A stretch of 64,000 bases of DNA from Halosolutus halophilus. Its GTDB lineage: Archaea; Halobacteriota; Halobacteria; Halobacteriales; Natrialbaceae. Positions within the stretch are counted from its first letter, which is position 1; each line of letters starts with the position of its first letter. The notes under the pieces are model-generated. The model had not been told where the DNA came from. It saw only the letters and a program-made list of their open reading frames with translations, and ran no database searches. The translations under genes were made by a program, and so were the position numbers. The stretch is from NCBI RefSeq assembly GCF_022869805.1, contig NZ_CP094974.1, positions 2,790,001 through 2,854,000 of the forward strand, in the 5' to 3' direction. Of this stretch, positions 50,629 through 59,354 are shown piece by piece.

Positions 50629-51582
50629 ATGACACAGCTCGGCCTCAAACTCACCTCCGAACTGCACGGGCCGGACGACCTCGTCGAGTACGCCCAGCTC
50701 GCGGACGAATCGGCCTTCGACTTCGCGATGATTTCCGATCACTACCACCCGTGGACCGCGACCCAGGGCGAGAGCCCGATGGTTTGGAACGTGATCGGCG
50801 CCATCTCGCGAGCGACCGACGACCTGCGGCTGGGAACCGGCGTGACCTGTCCGACGACGCGGATCCACCCGGCGATCGTCGCGCAGGCGGCTGCCACCGC
50901 CGGCGCGCAACTCCCCGGCCGGTTTTTCCTCGGCGTCGGGACCGGCGAGAACCTGAACGAGCACGTCACGGGCGAGCGCTGGCCCGAACACGACGTTCGG
51001 CTGGCGAAACTCGAGGAAGCGATCGACATCGTTCGAACGCTCTGGGAGGGCGAAACGACGAGTTACGACGGCGAGTACTACACCGTCGAGAACGCGCGGC
51101 TCTTTACGCTTCCCGACGAACCGCCGCCGATCCCGATCGCCGCCGACGGCCCGAAGGCGGCCCGTCTCGCCGGCGAGGTCGGCGACGGCCTCATCGGCGT
51201 CAGTCCCGATCCGGAGCTGATCGAAGCGTTCGAAACCGCGGGCGGCGACGAGCCGCGGTACGGGGAAGTCACCGTCTGTTACGACGAGGACACGCAGACG
51301 GCGGTCGAACGGGCGGCCGACCTGTGGCCAGTGGAGGGGCTCCCCGGCGAACTCATGTGGGAACTCCCGACGCCTGCTCACTTCGAACAGGCGACCGAGA
51401 TCGTCTCCGAGGACGACGTCGCGGAACTGATCACCTGCGGTCCCGACCCCGACGAACACGTCGAGACGATCGAGGAGTACGTCGACGCCGGGTACGATCA
51501 CGTCGTGGTCCACCAGATCGGATCGAACCAGGCCGCGTTCGTCGACTTCTACGAAGAATCGGTGCTGCCGGCCCTCAGCTAG
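50629..51582 (+). CDS. F420-dependent LLM-class oxidoreductase, TIGR03557-type
   Basis: The 317-residue protein has the luciferase-like barrel used by F420-dependent glucose-6-phosphate dehydrogenase and its relatives: FDFAMISDHYHPW, LRLGTGVTCPTTRIHPAIVAQAAAT, GRFFLGVGTGENLNEH and PIPIAADGPKAARLAGEVGDG. The GTGENLNEH stretch is typical of the TIGR03557 subgroup. It would use coenzyme F420, which haloarchaea make. The substrate is not predictable. No operon partner. Confidence 0.9.
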   Translation: MTQLGLKLTSELHGPDDLVEYAQLADESAFDFAMISDHYHPWTATQGESPMVWNVIGAISRATDDLRLGTGVTCPTTRIHPAIVAQAAATAGAQLPGRFFLGVGTGENLNEHVTGERWPEHDVRLAKLEEAIDIVRTLWEGETTSYDGEYYTVENARLFTLPDEPPPIPIAADGPKAARLAGEVGDGLIGVSPDPELIEAFETAGGDEPRYGEVTVCYDEDTQTAVERAADLWPVEGLPGELMWELPTPAHFEQATEIVSEDDVAELITCGPDPDEHVETIEEYVDAGYDHVVVHQIGSNQAAFVDFYEESVLPALS

Positions 51583-51612
51583 CCGACGATCGGCGACGGA
51601 CCGCCTCTCGGG

Positions 51613-51816
51613 CTACTCCGGCGCTTCGTGGTCCTCCTCGGCATCCTCGAGGTCCTCGATCTCTTCCTCGTCCTCGCGCGGGGCGTTTTGGGTCCCGAGG
51701 TCGTCGCCGGCGTCGACCTGATCGGGGTCCTGATCGACGCGCTCGAGTTCCTCCTCGATTTCGGCCTCTCGTTCCGCCTCGTACTCGTCTGTCCTGTCGG
51801 TGTCGTCTTCAGCCAT
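51613..51816 (-). CDS. Small very acidic protein of unknown function
   Basis: The 67-residue protein is about half Asp and Glu (AEDDTDRTDEYEAEREAEIEE) with no hydrophobic core, so it is probably disordered. The composition is coding-like and it converges with the LLM gene 31 bases away. CCATACC centred about 27 bases upstream could be its TATA. No function known. Confidence 0.6.
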   Translation of the reverse strand: MAEDDTDRTDEYEAEREAEIEEELERVDQDPDQVDAGDDLGTQNAPREDEEEIEDLEDAEEDHEAPE

Positions 51817-51977
51817 GACGGTCGGAGTTCGGGATCGATCGGTATGGACGCCGTGCCGTCGAGTGCAACGTGGGGCGACTGCGGGGGCCGATCGACGGCG
51901 CTGCTGTCCCGATCGACCGTGACCGTCCGGAAGACACGAAAGACAGATAAAAGACGCCGCGTTGTGAATAGACAGAT

Positions 51978-52154
51978 ATGGACGTTCCGTACGACCTCAC
52001 CTCGTACGTTCGGGTGTTGAAAATGGCGACGACACCCACGACCGAGGAGTTCCTTCAGGTATCGAAAATAGCCGGTGCAGGGATCGTCCTCGTCGGCCTC
52101 ATCGGCTTCCTCATCGGTGCCGTCATGCTGTACCTCCCCGGTGGTGGCGTGTAA
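51978..52154 (+). CDS. secE: Protein translocase subunit SecE/Sec61 gamma
   Basis: The 58-residue protein has the archaeal SecE layout: an amphipathic helix with [20 protein letters not shown], then one membrane helix with [20 protein letters not shown] and a short Gly-rich end. It is part of the SecYE translocon in the membrane. Its TAA overlaps the Spt5 start (TAATG). GATAAAAG 29 bases upstream of the ATG gives a leaderless transcript. Confidence 0.93.
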   Translation: MDVPYDLTSYVRVLKMATTPTTEEFLQVSKIAGAGIVLVGLIGFLIGAVMLYLPGGGV

Positions 52155-52591
52155 TGGGCATCTTCGCCGTGAAGACGACCGCGAGTCAGGAGCGGACCGT
52201 CGCCGACATGATCATCAACCGCGAGGAGAACGAGATCCACGCCGCGCTCGCGCCGGACTCGCTGACCTCGTACGTCATGGTCGAGGCGGACGGTGACGCG
52301 GTCCTCGAGCGCGTCCTGGAGGACATCCCCCACGCTCGCAGCATCGTCCCCGGCAAGTCGGACATCTCGGAGGTCGAGCACTTCCTGTCGCCGAAACCGG
52401 ACGTCGAGGGGATCGCCGAGGGCGACATCGTCGAACTCATCGCCGGCCCGTTCAAGGGTGAGAAAGCACAGGTCCAGCGTATCGACGAAGGCAAGGACCA
52501 GGTGACGGTCGAACTGTACGAGGCGACGGTTCCGATTCCCGTGACGGTCCGGGGCGATCAGATCCGCGTGCTCGACAGTGACGAGCGCTAA
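52154..52591 (+). CDS. spt5: Transcription elongation factor Spt5 (NusG homologue)
   Basis: The 145-residue protein has the NGN domain ([37 protein letters not shown]) and a C-terminal KOW domain ([21 protein letters not shown]). With Spt4 it binds RNA polymerase and promotes processive elongation. It is co-translated with secE, the conserved archaeal arrangement. Confidence 0.97.
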   Translation: MGIFAVKTTASQERTVADMIINREENEIHAALAPDSLTSYVMVEADGDAVLERVLEDIPHARSIVPGKSDISEVEHFLSPKPDVEGIAEGDIVELIAGPFKGEKAQVQRIDEGKDQVTVELYEATVPIPVTVRGDQIRVLDSDER

Positions 52592-52607
52592 CGCGTTCGT
52601 CAAGCGG

Positions 52608-52656
52608 TCAGTGCGGCGAAGCCGCACTGAATATAGCGACGAACGATAGTTCGTCG
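52608..52656. terminator. Two tandem hairpins after spt5
   Basis: TCAGTGCGGC-GAA-GCCGCACTGA (52608-52630, ten-base stem) starts 17 bases after the stop. CGACGAAC-GATA-GTTCGTCG (52637-52656, eight-base stem) follows 6 bases on. No T-run follows directly. They probably end or stabilise the secE-spt5 transcript. Confidence 0.55.
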
Positions 52657-52763
52657 ACCCGTGCGAACGGCCCGTTCTATCGTACTTCTGGGAGAGGCTG
52701 CTGGAGACGGAACCGTGGAGGCGACGCTCCAGCGACCACGACGGCACGGGGACCCGCCTGCGG

Positions 52764-53051
52764 TTATCGCTTGAGTCGCTTGGCGATCGTCTCCATGTCG
52801 GCGACCTCAGCGATCTCGTCGAGGAGTTCTTCCCGCTCGCGGACCGCTTCGGAGCTGGCGCCGTACGCGCGGACGTACTCGGCACGGCTGTGTTCGGTGA
52901 ACGCGTGACGGATCGCGAGATAACCGTCCGGAACGACGGTTCCACAGACTTTGCACTCGCGGCGTTCGTGCTCCGTCGCCTGATGGACCACCGCCGACTC
53001 GACCTCTTCGAACATCGAACCGCAGCCGCTGATGCCGCATTGCCAGGCCAT
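52764..53051 (-). CDS. Small zinc-finger protein, haloarchaeal DUF7565-like
   Basis: The 95-residue protein has MAWQCGISGCGSMFEEVES, a C2H2-like finger with HQATEH, then CKVCGTVV with HAFTEH, and a charged helical C-terminus (REELLDEIAEVADM). The two C-x-C/H-x-H units suggest two zinc sites. I recall this as a haloarchaeal DUF family without known function. The ATG at 53051 is chosen because upstream in-frame sequence is not conserved-looking. Confidence 0.75.
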   Translation of the reverse strand: MAWQCGISGCGSMFEEVESAVVHQATEHERRECKVCGTVVPDGYLAIRHAFTEHSRAEYVRAYGASSEAVREREELLDEIAEVADMETIAKRLKR

Positions 53052-53304
53052 GCTCTCGGAAAATCGACCGGCCGTCCTAATGGTCTTTTCGCAGCAAACC
53101 TCCGAGGGTATCGACGAGGTCCTCGGGGAGGCATCGCCGATCCTGGTCGGCGACCCTCGCAGAGCCGCGGCCAGCAGGTCGACGCCGTCGTCGTCCGACG
53201 CCGACGGCGACCGACGACCCGATCGTCGACGTGATGAGGAGCGATCGCAACTGGCTGGCGAATCAGAACCCATAACTCACCTCTCTCGAAAGGACACGTT
53301 ACCC

Positions 53305-54069
53305 GTGAGCGATGGAGCGAAGTTCCGAGTCGACTGTCACGTGAAGGTGCTCGACGATCGGGTCGTCGAACGCGCCAGACGTGCCGGCCTCGACGCGATC
53401 GTCTACGCGCCCCACTTCACGCGGCTGCCCGAGATCCGCCGACGGGCGGCCGAGTACTCGAGCGACGACCTGGTGGTCGTCCCCGCTCGGGAGGTATTCA
53501 CCGGGTCGTGGAAGAATCGCAAGCACGTCCTCGCACTGGGACTCGAAGAGCCAGTACCGGACTTCATCTCGCTCGAGGCGGCGATGGACGAGTTCGAACG
53601 CCAGGACGCGACGGTCCTCGCGCCACACCCCGAGTTCGCCAACGTGAGCCTCACCGAGGCCGATATCCACGAGTACGCGGACGCCATCGACGCCGTCGAA
53701 ATTTTCAATCCGAAACACCTCCCCTCGCACAACCGCCGCGCACGCAAACTCACCGATACGCTGTCGCTCCCGCCGTTCACGTCGTCGTACGCCCACCTCC
53801 CGAGTTCCGTGGGGATTTCGTACACCGCGTTCGAGAGCCAGTTCGAAACCGACGCCGAACTGATCGACGCGCTCGCCGACGGCGTCGCTCGGCGGGTCGT
53901 CTACAAGAACGGCCTGGAACGGGTTCGAACGACCGCCACCGAACTCGTCCACCTCGGGTACGAGAACACCTGGAAGAAGGCCGATCGACTCTTCCTCTCG
54001 GGGATCGAGCCCACGCATCCGCGCCACATCGCGTACGACGGCCGGTTCGACGACGTGGCGGTCTACTGA
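53305..54069 (+). CDS. PHP-domain metal-dependent phosphoesterase family protein
   Basis: The 254-residue protein begins RVDCHVKVL, a PHP motif I variant (DxH), then DAIVYAPHFTRL, VVPAREVFTG, VLAPHPEFA and VEIFNPKHLPSHN, with the C-terminal half of PHP-associated type. PHP proteins hydrolyse phosphoesters with a trinuclear metal site. Motif I reads DCH rather than HxH, so activity is uncertain. GTG 53305 lies about 30 bases below CCATAACTC. Confidence 0.8.
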   Translation: MSDGAKFRVDCHVKVLDDRVVERARRAGLDAIVYAPHFTRLPEIRRRAAEYSSDDLVVVPAREVFTGSWKNRKHVLALGLEEPVPDFISLEAAMDEFERQDATVLAPHPEFANVSLTEADIHEYADAIDAVEIFNPKHLPSHNRRARKLTDTLSLPPFTSSYAHLPSSVGISYTAFESQFETDAELIDALADGVARRVVYKNGLERVRTTATELVHLGYENTWKKADRLFLSGIEPTHPRHIAYDGRFDDVAVY

Positions 54070-54097
54070 TCGATCGTTCGTCGCGATCGCGCCGGCG

Positions 54098-54256
54098 TCA
54101 GTCCCCCTCATCTAGCGCGTCCGCGATCCGTTCGAGTTGCAACCCGACGTAACACAGCGCCTGGGTCTGCATGATCGCGGGGTCGTCGCTCCACTCGTTC
54201 GTGATGTAGGCGGCCTGTTTGCCGGCCTCGTCGAGGCGATCGGTATCCTCCGGCAT
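54098..54256 (-). CDS. Small helical protein of unknown function
   Basis: The 52-residue protein (MPEDTDRLDEAGKQAAYITN, then PAIMQTQALCYVGLQLERIADAL) is predicted to be helical and acidic. AAGGTATTC centred about 28 bases upstream on the minus strand supports the ATG at 54256. It lies between the PHP and Mut7-C genes. Function unknown. Confidence 0.65.
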   Translation of the reverse strand: MPEDTDRLDEAGKQAAYITNEWSDDPAIMQTQALCYVGLQLERIADALDEGD

Positions 54257-54342
54257 GTGTCGACTATCGTCGTCCACCCGGAATACCTTCGGGGTGCCAT
54301 CGAACCGTGAGAACGGAACCGACCAGCGAGACGCGCGAGCGA

Positions 54343-54813
54343 TCACGGCGAGTCCGGCTCCCCGTCTCGGTCGATTTCCGACAGCGTTCGCGCCACCCGA
54401 TCCCAGTGGCTCCCGCGCCAGAAGTGCTGGCCGCAGGCCTCACAGTGCCAGACGTCGATCGATCCGGGATCCGGCGCGTAGTCGGGCGTCGAGTCGGTTT
54501 CCGGAACCGGTTCGAGCGGGCCGTTACACCGGCCGCAGAACTCGGGATCGGACGTGAGAGTGAGGTCGAGTCCCGCCGCCGCGAGTTCCGCGAGTTGGGC
54601 GTCGACCTCGCGCGACTCGAGGAGGAGCGACTCGTCGGCGCGGGCTGCGAGGTCGACGTCGCGCGTGATCAGCGTCCGATCCTCGTCGCGGGCGAGCGCG
54701 AGTACCTCGTCGTCTTCCTCGAGACCGCGATCGCCGGCGTAGACGGTGTCGTAGCCACACATTCGCAGGTAGGAGTCTATCCCGCCGCACATGACGTCGA
54801 GAAGCAGGTGCAT
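54343..54813 (-). CDS. Mut7-C RNase-domain protein
   Basis: The 156-residue protein has a PIN-like fold start (HLLLDVMCGGIDSYLRMCGYD), LALARDEDRTLITRDVDLA, and a C-terminal zinc ribbon with CGRC and CEACGQHFWRGSHW. This is the Mut7-C domain, a predicted RNase named after C. elegans mut-7. It precedes polX's end on the same strand by 27 bases, so it may share its transcript. Confidence 0.92.
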   Translation of the reverse strand: MHLLLDVMCGGIDSYLRMCGYDTVYAGDRGLEEDDEVLALARDEDRTLITRDVDLAARADESLLLESREVDAQLAELAAAGLDLTLTSDPEFCGRCNGPLEPVPETDSTPDYAPDPGSIDVWHCEACGQHFWRGSHWDRVARTLSEIDRDGEPDSP

Positions 54814-54840
54814 GAGGATCGATCTGAGGTACCGGGGCGA

Positions 54841-56634
54841 TCAGTGCAGGAACGCCCGCAGTTCCGCGAGTTCCCAGGTGTTGATCACGTCCGCGGGTTC
54901 GGCCCAGCCGCGGCGCGCGGTGTGGACCCCCCAGCGCATGAACTCCAGCGTCGACGGCTGGTGGGCGTCGGTGTTGATCACGATCGAACCACCGGCCTCG
55001 ATCGCGGCCTGGACGGCGCTCCCCCAGAGGTCGAGTCGTCGCGGGTTGCTGTTGACCTCCAGCGCTGTGTCCGAGGCGGCCGCGGCCTCGCCGAGCGCAG
55101 TCGCGTCGAACGTCAGCCCCGATCTGTCGTTGAGCAGGCGACCGCTCGGGTGGCCCAGCACGTCGATCGCGGGATTCTCGATCGCCCGGACGAGTCGCTC
55201 CGTGGCCGTCTCGGCGTCCTGATCGAGCGCGCTGTGGGGCGAGGCGACGATCACGTCCAGTTCCTCGATCACCTCGTCGCCGAGATCGATCTCGCCGCCC
55301 GCGTCGACGTTCGCCTCGATACCGGCGAAGACCTCGACGTCGGCCGCGGCGTCGACCTCGCGGATGGACTCGACCTGTTCGAGGATCTGGGTGTCCGTGA
55401 GTCCCATGTCGCCGACGACGCCCGGCCCCTCGGCGTGGTCCGCGATCCCGAAGTAGTCGTAGCCGCGTGTCTCGGCCGCCTCGACCATCTCCGAGATGGT
55501 GTTGTTGCCGTCCGACCAGCCGGTGTGGGTGTGCAGGTCGCCCCGGACGTCGTCTCGAGTGACCAGGTCCGGCAACTCGCCGCTCGCCGCGGCGTCGATC
55601 TCGCCGCGATCCTCGCGCAGTTCCGGCGGCATCCACTCGAGATCCAGCGCTTCGTACATCCCTTCCTCGGTCTCGCCGGCGACCCGCTCGCCCGCGCGTT
55701 GACCCGCGTCGGGATCGTCGATCTCACCGTCGGACTCCGTCCGACCCCCCGAGGCGCGTCCCGCCTCGCTCACGTCGAACGCGCCGTACTCGTTCAGCTT
55801 CATTCCCCGATCGATCGCGTAGTTGCGCAGGGAGACGTTGTGATCCTTGCTACCGGTGAAGTACTGCAGGGCTGAGCCGAACTCGTCGGGGACGACCACG
55901 CGGAGGTCGACCCGAATCTCGCCGACGCGGACGCTCGCCTTATCGGGGCCGGACTCGATCTCGCTGTCGACCGAATCCCAGTTCACGAACGCGTCGATCA
56001 CGTCCTCGTTCGACTCGGTGCCGACGAGGACGTCCACGTCGCCGATCGTCGCGCGCCACCGGCGGATCGATCCCGCGACCTCGCAGCGATCGACCGCGTC
56101 GATCGACTCGAGGAAGGCGAGCACGTCGTCGGCGAGCGGGCGCGCCTCGCCGAGCAACTGCCGCTGGCCGATCGTCCGGGCGAACTCGAGATTGTCGAGG
56201 ATGTTCCGTTCGGTTTTGGGGCCGAATCCCGAGACCTCCTGGATCTCACCGGCCTCGGCCGCGTCCTCCAGATCGTCGAGCGTCTCGATCCCCAACTCCC
56301 GATAGAGCTTCCCGGCGGTCTTCGGGCCGACGCCCTCGATCCGGGTGATGTCCGCGATGTCGATCGGGAGGTCCGCGCGCAGTTCCTCGAGTTCCTCGAT
56401 CTCGCCGGTCTCGACGTACTCGACGATCTTCGACGCGATGGCGTCCCCGACGCCGTCGATGTCCTCGATCCGGTCGCGGTTGTCGTCTTCGACGTAGTCG
56501 GCGATCGGCGAGGGATGGGCACGGATGTTGTCGGCGGCGCGACGGTACGCGCGGGGTTTGTACTCGACGTCGTCGGCCTCGAGCAGGTCGGCGAACTCCT
56601 CGAAGCGGCCGGCGATCTCGGCGTTCGTCGCCAT
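54841..56634 (-). CDS. polX: PolX-type DNA polymerase/3'-5' exonuclease
   Basis: The 597-residue protein has two helix-hairpin-helix regions (EDIDGVGDAIASKIVEYV, TRIEGVGPKTAGKLYREL), the Pol X nucleotidyltransferase motif GSIRRWRATIGDVDVLV, FTGSKDHNVSLRNYAI in the thumb, and a C-terminal PHP domain (DLHTHTGWSDG, FGIADHAEG, INTDAHQ). PolX enzymes fill small gaps in base excision repair and the PHP domain gives exonuclease activity. An acidic insert of about 60 residues (EAGRASGGRTESDGEIDDP) separates the two parts. Its ATG overlaps the stop of the upstream gene (TGATG). Confidence 0.95.
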   Translation of the reverse strand: MATNAEIAGRFEEFADLLEADDVEYKPRAYRRAADNIRAHPSPIADYVEDDNRDRIEDIDGVGDAIASKIVEYVETGEIEELEELRADLPIDIADITRIEGVGPKTAGKLYRELGIETLDDLEDAAEAGEIQEVSGFGPKTERNILDNLEFARTIGQRQLLGEARPLADDVLAFLESIDAVDRCEVAGSIRRWRATIGDVDVLVGTESNEDVIDAFVNWDSVDSEIESGPDKASVRVGEIRVDLRVVVPDEFGSALQYFTGSKDHNVSLRNYAIDRGMKLNEYGAFDVSEAGRASGGRTESDGEIDDPDAGQRAGERVAGETEEGMYEALDLEWMPPELREDRGEIDAAASGELPDLVTRDDVRGDLHTHTGWSDGNNTISEMVEAAETRGYDYFGIADHAEGPGVVGDMGLTDTQILEQVESIREVDAAADVEVFAGIEANVDAGGEIDLGDEVIEELDVIVASPHSALDQDAETATERLVRAIENPAIDVLGHPSGRLLNDRSGLTFDATALGEAAAASDTALEVNSNPRRLDLWGSAVQAAIEAGGSIVINTDAHQPSTLEFMRWGVHTARRGWAEPADVINTWELAELRAFLH

Positions 56635-57074
56635 CACCGACCCCTCCGTGCGGCGCCCTCGTCCTCCTGCCCGAGCGCCTTCTTCAGGAACGACATCCAG
56701 CGTTTCGTGTCTGCGGCCTGCTGGGCCTGCTGCTCGCGCTCGAGGTCGGTCGGGCCGAGACTCTCGAGTGCGTTCAACGCGCGATCGATCCCGATGACGC
56801 TCTGTGCGAGTTCCTCGCCCTCCTCGCGACTGATCGCGCCCTCTTCGATGCGCTCGAGTCGCTCGATGCGCTCGCGTCGCAGGTTCCGTTTCGCCTGCTC
56901 GACGCGGTCGCGCTCGCCGCGCGGGACCGTCTCGCGGCGCTTGATCTCGAAGACGAACTGCTGGAGATCGATCGCCTCCCCCTGCACCGTGATCGTCTCC
57001 GGGATGTCGGCCCCGACGGTCGCGCCCTCGCGCTCGACGCGCTCGAGCAGTTGCTTGCGCTCGTACGGTTGCAC
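56634..57074 (-). CDS. Coiled-coil protein co-transcribed with polX (DUF5788-like)
   Basis: The 146-residue protein is mostly helical and charged: YERKQLLERVEREGATVGA, then DLQQFVFEIKRRETVPRGER and a long Arg/Glu-rich coil, ending RWMSFLKKALG. I recall the family as DUF5788, haloarchaeal and uncharacterised. GTG 57074 lies 27 bases below TTTTTTTA on the minus strand, so the transcript is leaderless and continues into polX through TGATG. A repair-related role is inferred from this coupling only. Confidence 0.78.
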   Translation of the reverse strand: MQPYERKQLLERVEREGATVGADIPETITVQGEAIDLQQFVFEIKRRETVPRGERDRVEQAKRNLRRERIERLERIEEGAISREEGEELAQSVIGIDRALNALESLGPTDLEREQQAQQAADTKRWMSFLKKALGQEDEGAARRGR

Positions 57075-57197
57075 GGACGGAACTGCGGGCCGCGGCGTAA
57101 AAAAACGTCCGTCGGATCGATCGCGTCCCCGTCGAGTCCCGGTATCGACCGGGGGAAACCCCAACTCCCTTAGCTATGCCACGCATACCCCTCCCCA

Positions 57198-58142
57198 ATG
57201 GCTACGTGCGACGTGTGTGGGAAAGACGAAAGCATGCCGTACAACTGCCGGCATTGCGGGGGAACCTACTGTTCGGAGCACCGGTTGCCGGAGAACCACG
57301 ACTGTACCAGTCTGAACAACTGGAACGATCCGCAGGGCGTCTTCGACAGCGGCTTCGACGACAGCGTCGACTCGGGCGGCAAATCCAAGTCGGCCAGCCT
57401 GGCGGCGAAACTTCCGATCGACACCGGGCCGGGCGGGCCGCTCGGGTACTTCCGGGGGAACATGACGTACACGTTCCTCGCGTTGATGTGGATTACGTAC
57501 GCCGCGCAGTTTTTCACCCTCTACTTGCTCAGATCGCCCGCCTTGCACGAGGCGCTGTTTGTCCTCTCGCCGGGCCAACCGGAATTCGTCTGGACCTGGT
57601 TCACCTCGATCTTCGCCCACGCGCCGTTTCCCAACTTCTTCCACATCGTCGGAAACAGTATCGTGATATTCTTTTTCGGCCCGCTCGTTGAGCGCTACGT
57701 CGGGTCGCGAAACTTCGCGATTCTGTTTCTCGTCAGCGGCGCTCTCGCCGGCCTCGGGCAGATCGGAATCACAGCCGCACAGGGCGGGGCGACCGGCGTC
57801 CTCGGCGCTAGCGGTGCCGCGCTGGCGATTATGGGCGTCCTGACGATCCTCAACCCCGGGCTCAAAGTGTACCTGTACTTCATTCTCCCGATCCCGATCT
57901 GGATTCTCACCGGCGGCTACGCGGTCTTCAGTGTCTTCTTCCTCACCGCAGGCGGCGGCGGGACCGTCGCCCACATGGCCCACCTCGTCGGCCTCGCGAT
58001 CGGCCTGGGATACGGTGAGTACGTCAAGCGGACCCAGAACGTCCGCACGCCGAACCAGTTCCAGCTCGGCGGTGGTCCCGGCGGGCCAGGCGGCCCCGGT
58101 GGGCCGGGCGGACCCGGCGGCCCCGGTCGCGGCCGGTTCTGA
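57198..58142 (+). CDS. Rhomboid intramembrane serine protease with N-terminal AN1-type zinc finger
   Basis: The 314-residue protein starts with an AN1-like finger (CDVCGKDESMPYNCRHCGGTYC, HRLPENHDC, residues 4-35). Then follow a linker and a six-helix rhomboid domain with HAPFPNFFHIVGNSIVIFFFG, the catalytic Ser205 in LGASGAA, and His259/His262 in HMAHLVG. The tail is a low-complexity GGPGGP repeat. Rhomboids cleave membrane proteins within the bilayer. The AN1 fusion occurs in haloarchaeal rhomboids and may recruit substrates. CTTAGCTA about 28 bases upstream may be the TATA. Confidence 0.93.
   Translation: MATCDVCGKDESMPYNCRHCGGTYCSEHRLPENHDCTSLNNWNDPQGVFDSGFDDSVDSGGKSKSASLAAKLPIDTGPGGPLGYFRGNMTYTFLALMWITYAAQFFTLYLLRSPALHEALFVLSPGQPEFVWTWFTSIFAHAPFPNFFHIVGNSIVIFFFGPLVERYVGSRNFAILFLVSGALAGLGQIGITAAQGGATGVLGASGAALAIMGVLTILNPGLKVYLYFILPIPIWILTGGYAVFSVFFLTAGGGGTVAHMAHLVGLAIGLGYGEYVKRTQNVRTPNQFQLGGGPGGPGGPGGPGGPGGPGRGRF
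58070..58138 (+). repeat. GGP-coding low-complexity repeat in the rhomboid tail
   Basis: A run of GGCGGNCCNGGNGGNCC-type units encodes about seven GGP triplets at the C-terminus of the rhomboid. Copies differ at third positions, so this is an older repeat than the 18-bp array. Confidence 0.8.
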
Positions 58143-58209
58143 TCCGTTCGATCGTCCACCCGCCGAACCCCGACACTGATTTTTCCGCGGCCGCTACGCA
58201 CCTCCATCG

Positions 58210-59001
58210 ATGGATCCAGTTCGTCCCGACCTCGTCCCCGACGCCGAGCTATCCCGCGACGAGATGGAGGCTCTCCAGCGCGACATCGCCGCGGCCGCCG
58301 TCTTCACCGACGACGTGCCGATCGATCCCGGGCTCCTCTCGAACCCGCTCGCGGCGGCGGCGAGCGAAGGTGAGCCGCCGATCGTCGCCGGCGTGGACCA
58401 GTCCTTTCTCCAGGACGAGGACGGGACCGAGGATCGCGCCCTGAGCGCCGTCGTCGCGATGCAGGGCGGCGAAGTGATCGAGCGCGTGCACGCGGTGACG
58501 CCCCTCGAAATTCCGTACATCCCCGGTCTCCTCTCCTTTCGCGAGGGACGGCCTATCCTCGCCGCGCTCGAGGAACTGTCCGTCGACCCCGATCTGCTCC
58601 TGTTCGACGGCAGCGGCCGCATCCACTTCCGGCAGGCGGGCATCGCGACCCACATGGGCGTCGTGCTGGACGCGCCGTGTATCGGCGTCGCCAAGAGCCT
58701 CCTCTGTGGCCGGCCGCGATCGGACGTCGAGAATCTGGCGGAGGGGACACGGGTCGCGATCGAGGCGAACGCGAGGGTCGACGCGCCCGAGGGCACGCTG
58801 ATCGGCTACGCCGTCCAGACCCGCCAGTACGACTCGCCCGATCGGTACATCAATCCGCTCTACGTGAGTCCAGGCCACCGCGTCGGCCCCGAGACCGCCG
58901 CGGACGTCGTCCTCGCGCTCACCACGTCGTACAAACTGCCGGAGCCGGTTCGACTGGCGGACAGCTACGCCGACGAGGCGAAGCGGGACGCCCTCGACTG
59001 A
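58210..59001 (+). CDS. nfi: Endonuclease V
   Basis: The 263-residue enzyme nicks DNA (or RNA) one base 3' of deaminated bases such as inosine. It has the metal Asp in IVAGVDQSF, PYIPGLLSFREGRPI, a second Asp in LLFDGSGRIHFRQAGIATHMG, and PCIGVAKSLLCG, the wedge and substrate-binding motifs of the family. With PolX upstream it adds to a DNA-repair neighbourhood. ATG at 58210. Confidence 0.96.
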   Translation: MDPVRPDLVPDAELSRDEMEALQRDIAAAAVFTDDVPIDPGLLSNPLAAAASEGEPPIVAGVDQSFLQDEDGTEDRALSAVVAMQGGEVIERVHAVTPLEIPYIPGLLSFREGRPILAALEELSVDPDLLLFDGSGRIHFRQAGIATHMGVVLDAPCIGVAKSLLCGRPRSDVENLAEGTRVAIEANARVDAPEGTLIGYAVQTRQYDSPDRYINPLYVSPGHRVGPETAADVVLALTTSYKLPEPVRLADSYADEAKRDALD

Positions 59002-59057
59002 GCCGCGGCAGCGCGACGCAGGACAGCGACGTTCCGCCCGGCACGCGAGCGTCGACT

Positions 59058-59243
59058 ATGGGAATCGCTCGCACCTACTGCGGTCGCGACGTCGAGGCCC
59101 AGGACCCGGTGGTCGCGACCGAAGGCCGCGACGCGAGCGAAGGACGGACGAGCCAGTTCTGTAACTACGGCTGCCTCGTCGCACACGTCGACGCCGAAAC
59201 CCTCACCGACGGTGACGCGTGCGAGTGGTCGGCGACGTCGTGA
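59058..59243 (+). CDS. Small Cys-containing (putative zinc-binding) protein
   Basis: The 61-residue protein has YCGRDVEAQDPVV, then SQFCNYGCLVAHVDAETLT and a final CEW. Cys8, Cys35, Cys39 and a nearby His could form a zinc site. It lies 56 bases after endonuclease V on the same strand. Resembles small haloarchaeal zinc-finger proteins; function unknown. Confidence 0.65.
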   Translation: MGIARTYCGRDVEAQDPVVATEGRDASEGRTSQFCNYGCLVAHVDAETLTDGDACEWSATS

Positions 59244-59354
59244 GCCGTCGTTACGTCGCCCCGTCGTCGTGGCGGATCGTGTCCGTCGTCGTGACGGTCC
59301 GGTGAGCGCGACAAACCGTCGCTACTTAGGTATCGCCGCACGAATCACTCGCGC

